Source of the DNA: Burkholderiaceae bacterium
Lineage (GTDB): Bacteria; Pseudomonadota; Gammaproteobacteria; Burkholderiales; Burkholderiaceae_C
Reading direction: 5' to 3'
Assembly (NCBI GenBank): GCA_029864165.1
Contig: JAOTTZ010000115.1
Coordinates: 1 to 6,402, forward strand
Length of the DNA: 6,402 nucleotides
Part shown: one piece after another, positions 4,931 to 6,402 of the stretch
How the letters are laid out: every line of letters begins with the position of its first letter
Position numbering within the stretch: the first letter of the stretch is position 1
Position numbers and translations under genes: made by a program
The notes under the pieces: generated by a model
The model's database searches: none
What the model saw: only the letters and a program-made list of their open reading frames with translations
Told to the model about the DNA's origin: nothing

Positions 4931-5791
4931 ATGGCACGCTTGTTTGACATTACGACCACAACCGACGTCTTGACACTGGGGGCGAGCGGTCAAGGTAAGC
5001 TGGTTTTTACCGTAACCAATACAACGACCAAGCCACAGCGCGGCACGTTGCGTGCCCGAGCGCTCGATTCCGCGCAGGCCGGCTGGCTCTCGGTCAGCGG
5101 CGAGTTCGAACGTGATTTTTCTGCCGGCTTTACGCATCAGGTGGAGATGGTGGTCAAGGTTCCGCCGGGTACCCCACCTGGACGGTTTCGGGTACGCCTG
5201 GACGCGCTGTCTGTTGCCAATCCAGAGGAGGACTTTACCGAAGGGCCGGCCATTGCCGTGGTTGTGCCTGCGGTTGAAGCCGCCGAACCCAAGAAAAGTC
5301 TCTGGTGGGTTTGGTTGATTGTCGCGCTGGTGGTATTGCTTGTGATAAGCGTGGTCCTTTACCTGGTGTTGCGCGATCCCAAGCCCGATGCGGCACCCCC
5401 CGAACCCCCAGCGAGCGAACCCGCTCGGCAACCACCGCCGCCCCCCAAGCCTGTACCCACCCGAGAGTTCAACGACCCCAGGGTGCAAGTGGGAAGGGAA
5501 AAGTTGGCGCTCGACATATGTCGCGAGTGGGGCAACAATTGTGGAAAGCCCGCTGCAGATGCTTACTGTCAGTCCGTGGGTATGGCTGCAGCGGTTGATT
5601 TCCGGATGGCGATGGACAGCCCACCGACCGTCGTCTGGTCGTCCAAGCAGGTGTGCCGTGACCCATCATGCGACCGCATCACATGGGTCAAGTGCTCGGG
5701 CACAGCTCGCGCGACCCTTGAGATCAACCGAGCGACGCGAGTTCAACTCCAACAGCTCAAGCTTCAAGGCAAGCAGGTTCCTGAACAATGA
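4931..5791 (+). CDS. Uncharacterised single-pass membrane protein: Ig-like domain, proline-rich linker, six-cysteine C-terminal domain
   Basis: I do not recognise a named gene. The 286-residue product has four parts. Residues 1-113 are beta-rich with the pattern of an Ig-like sandwich (LVFTVTNTTTKPQRGTL, then VKVPPGTPPGRFRVRLDALS), like COG1470-type domains in my memory. A strong membrane helix spans about 124-147, preceded by KK at 121-122. A proline-rich linker runs 154-176, including five consecutive prolines. The C-terminal domain (about 183-258) has six cysteines, C197, C204, C213, C242, C247 and C255, the first three in DICREWGNNCGKPAADAYC. It resembles an uncharacterised module of secreted bacterial proteins, again from memory. 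No N-terminal signal peptide is visible, so I infer N-inside, C-outside topology, with the cysteines probably disulfide-bonded in the periplasm. AAGGGA at 4917-4922 supports the start. The stop overlaps the next gene. Confidence 0.85.
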   Translation: MARLFDITTTTDVLTLGASGQGKLVFTVTNTTTKPQRGTLRARALDSAQAGWLSVSGEFERDFSAGFTHQVEMVVKVPPGTPPGRFRVRLDALSVANPEEDFTEGPAIAVVVPAVEAAEPKKSLWWVWLIVALVVLLVISVVLYLVLRDPKPDAAPPEPPASEPARQPPPPPKPVPTREFNDPRVQVGREKLALDICREWGNNCGKPAADAYCQSVGMAAAVDFRMAMDSPPTVVWSSKQVCRDPSCDRITWVKCSGTARATLEINRATRVQLQQLKLQGKQVPEQ

Positions 5792-6279
5792 CACGGTCTC
5801 AGAAGATCGCCCTCATTGCGCTCGGCGTGGTGTCGGTATTGTTCGTTGGGTTTGTGCTTTATGGGCGAGGGCAACAGCCTAGCTCTGATTGCAAAGGGAC
5901 TGAAGGCAAGGAGGCTTGCGCTAATGAGCATAAACAAGCCATCAAGCGCATGCGCAGCGTCTTCAGTGCTGCGGGTCCCAGCATTGAATTGCCTGAACCA
6001 CGCTATGCCATCGCAGCGAAAGGCGTGCGCAAAGTGACAGTGCCGGCGGGGTCAGAGTCAATGCGCACGCTGAAGCTTCGGCTTGAGTCTGGGACAGTCA
6101 AGCTGACCTATGTGAATACATTGCCAGACACCGACAAAAACCTTAGGAAGCAAGGGACCGACGGCGTTGAGTTGCCACGGCGCGGCGAGAGTGAAACCTC
6201 ATTTGCCGTCACCAAGAAAGGCGGCACTTTGACCATGTTGTGTCGCGGCGAGGCACCCTGCGCGGTTGTTCCCGGCTAG
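5788..6279 (+). CDS. Small membrane-anchored protein with four extracytoplasmic cysteines, partner of the upstream gene
   Basis: I do not recognise this family. The 163-residue product begins MTRSQK and then has one hydrophobic helix at about 7-25. There is no clear signal-peptidase site or lipobox, so an uncleaved signal anchor with the C-terminus outside the cytoplasm is likely. The remainder is soluble, with a predicted helix around 45-61 (HKQAIKRMRSVFSA) and beta-rich character later (KVTVPAGSESMRTLKLRLES). Cysteines are C35, C44, C152 and C158, which could form disulfides in the periplasm. The start codon overlaps the stop of the preceding gene as ATGA, the classical sign of translational coupling, so the two products are probably made in fixed ratio and may form a complex. 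No catalytic motif is visible. The frame ends in TAG before a gene-free tail. Confidence 0.8.
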   Translation: MTRSQKIALIALGVVSVLFVGFVLYGRGQQPSSDCKGTEGKEACANEHKQAIKRMRSVFSAAGPSIELPEPRYAIAAKGVRKVTVPAGSESMRTLKLRLESGTVKLTYVNTLPDTDKNLRKQGTDGVELPRRGESETSFAVTKKGGTLTMLCRGEAPCAVVPG

Positions 6280-6290
6280 TGTAGTGTTGC
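6276..6290 (+). repeat. 15-bp direct repeat, right copy
   Basis: CTAGTGTAGTGTTGC matches the copy at 4632-4646 at 14 of 15 positions. It overlaps the TAG stop codon of the second membrane gene. A shorter TCTAGTG at 6394-6400, shared with 4631-4637, may be chance and is close to the window edge. Confidence 0.3.
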
Positions 6291-6319
6291 ATGCTATGCG
6301 GTACTTATAAAACCGATGC

Positions 6320-6345
6320 GTTTGGGCCTGTAGCTAGGCGCAAAC
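6320..6345 (+). repeat. Hairpin downstream of the membrane gene pair
   Basis: Arms 6320-6330 (GTTTGGGCCTG) and 6335-6345 (TAGGCGCAAAC) pair at ten of eleven positions, counting one G-T. There is a single G-G mismatch and a 4-nt loop (TAGC). It starts about 40 nt after the stop codon. No T-run follows, so it is not a textbook Rho-independent terminator on the plus strand. It may stabilise the mRNA 3' end. Confidence 0.45.
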
Positions 6346-6349
6346 CACA

Positions 6350-6369
6350 GCAATAGCCAAAGCTATTGC
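6350..6369. repeat. Second hairpin, perfect 8-bp arms
   Basis: GCAATAGC (6350-6357) pairs perfectly with GCTATTGC (6362-6369) around a CAAA loop. It follows the previous hairpin after only 4 nt. Neither strand shows a proper T-run after it. As a pair these hairpins could be a transcript-end structure or part of an intergenic palindromic repeat family. Confidence 0.45.
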
Positions 6370-6402
6370 GAGGCTGAGCCCGGACACAAACAGTCTAGTG
6401 GA

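Noticed and set aside
4556..4959. Short minus-strand open frames in the divergent gap
   Set aside because: They cross the tRNA leader and the start of the plus-strand gene and have no supporting ribosome-binding site or recognisable protein features.
4895..5488. 197-codon minus-strand frame opposite the first membrane gene
   Set aside because: It is Gly/His/Arg-rich and unlike a folded protein, while the plus strand has a ribosome-binding site, a membrane helix and coupling to the next gene.
6287..6311. Promoter in the tail from TTGCAT and TATAAA
   Set aside because: The spacer is only 13 nt, too short for sigma-70, and no downstream gene is visible within the window.
6320..6345. Integron attC-like site
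   Set aside because: The arm ends are GTTT and AAAC in the wrong order for attC core sites, and there is no integrase or cassette array.

Overview
The window looks like a piece of a betaproteobacterial chromosome, most likely order Burkholderiales. The basis is the moderately high GC content, Lon, ClpX, ClpP and trigger-factor proteins of the proteobacterial type, and the gene order tRNA-Leu, tig, clpP, clpX, lon. The taxonomic placement is from memory of these families, not from a search.

About 70% of the window (1-4554) is a minus-strand protein quality-control block. Read in its own direction it holds tRNA-Leu(UAG), tig (trigger factor), clpP (protease subunit), clpX (unfoldase) and the first 199 codons of lon, which runs off the left edge. 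Trigger factor meets nascent chains at the ribosome exit tunnel, ClpXP degrades tagged or regulated proteins, and Lon degrades misfolded proteins. Gaps are 39 nt (tRNA to tig), 184 nt (tig to clpP), 364 nt (clpP to clpX) and 95 nt (clpX to lon), and none holds a convincing Rho-independent terminator. A good heat-shock (sigma-32) promoter match lies just before lon and a weaker one before clpP. A sigma-70-like promoter sits before the tRNA. The clpP-clpX gap carries an exact DnaA-box 9-mer and several dyads.

The 376-nt gap at 4555-4930 separates this block from a divergent plus-strand pair of uncharacterised genes (4931-5791 and 5788-6279). Their start and stop codons overlap (ATGA). The first encodes a beta-rich, probably Ig-like domain, one membrane helix, a proline-rich linker and a six-cysteine C-terminal domain. 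The second encodes a small single-anchor protein with four cysteines. They probably work together in the envelope, but I cannot name a function. The tail (6280-6402) has no gene and contains two strong hairpins.

I see no CRISPR array, no transposase and no complete mobile element. The least understood part of the window is the two-gene membrane module. The quality-control block is canonical, and its interest lies in its regulatory DNA.
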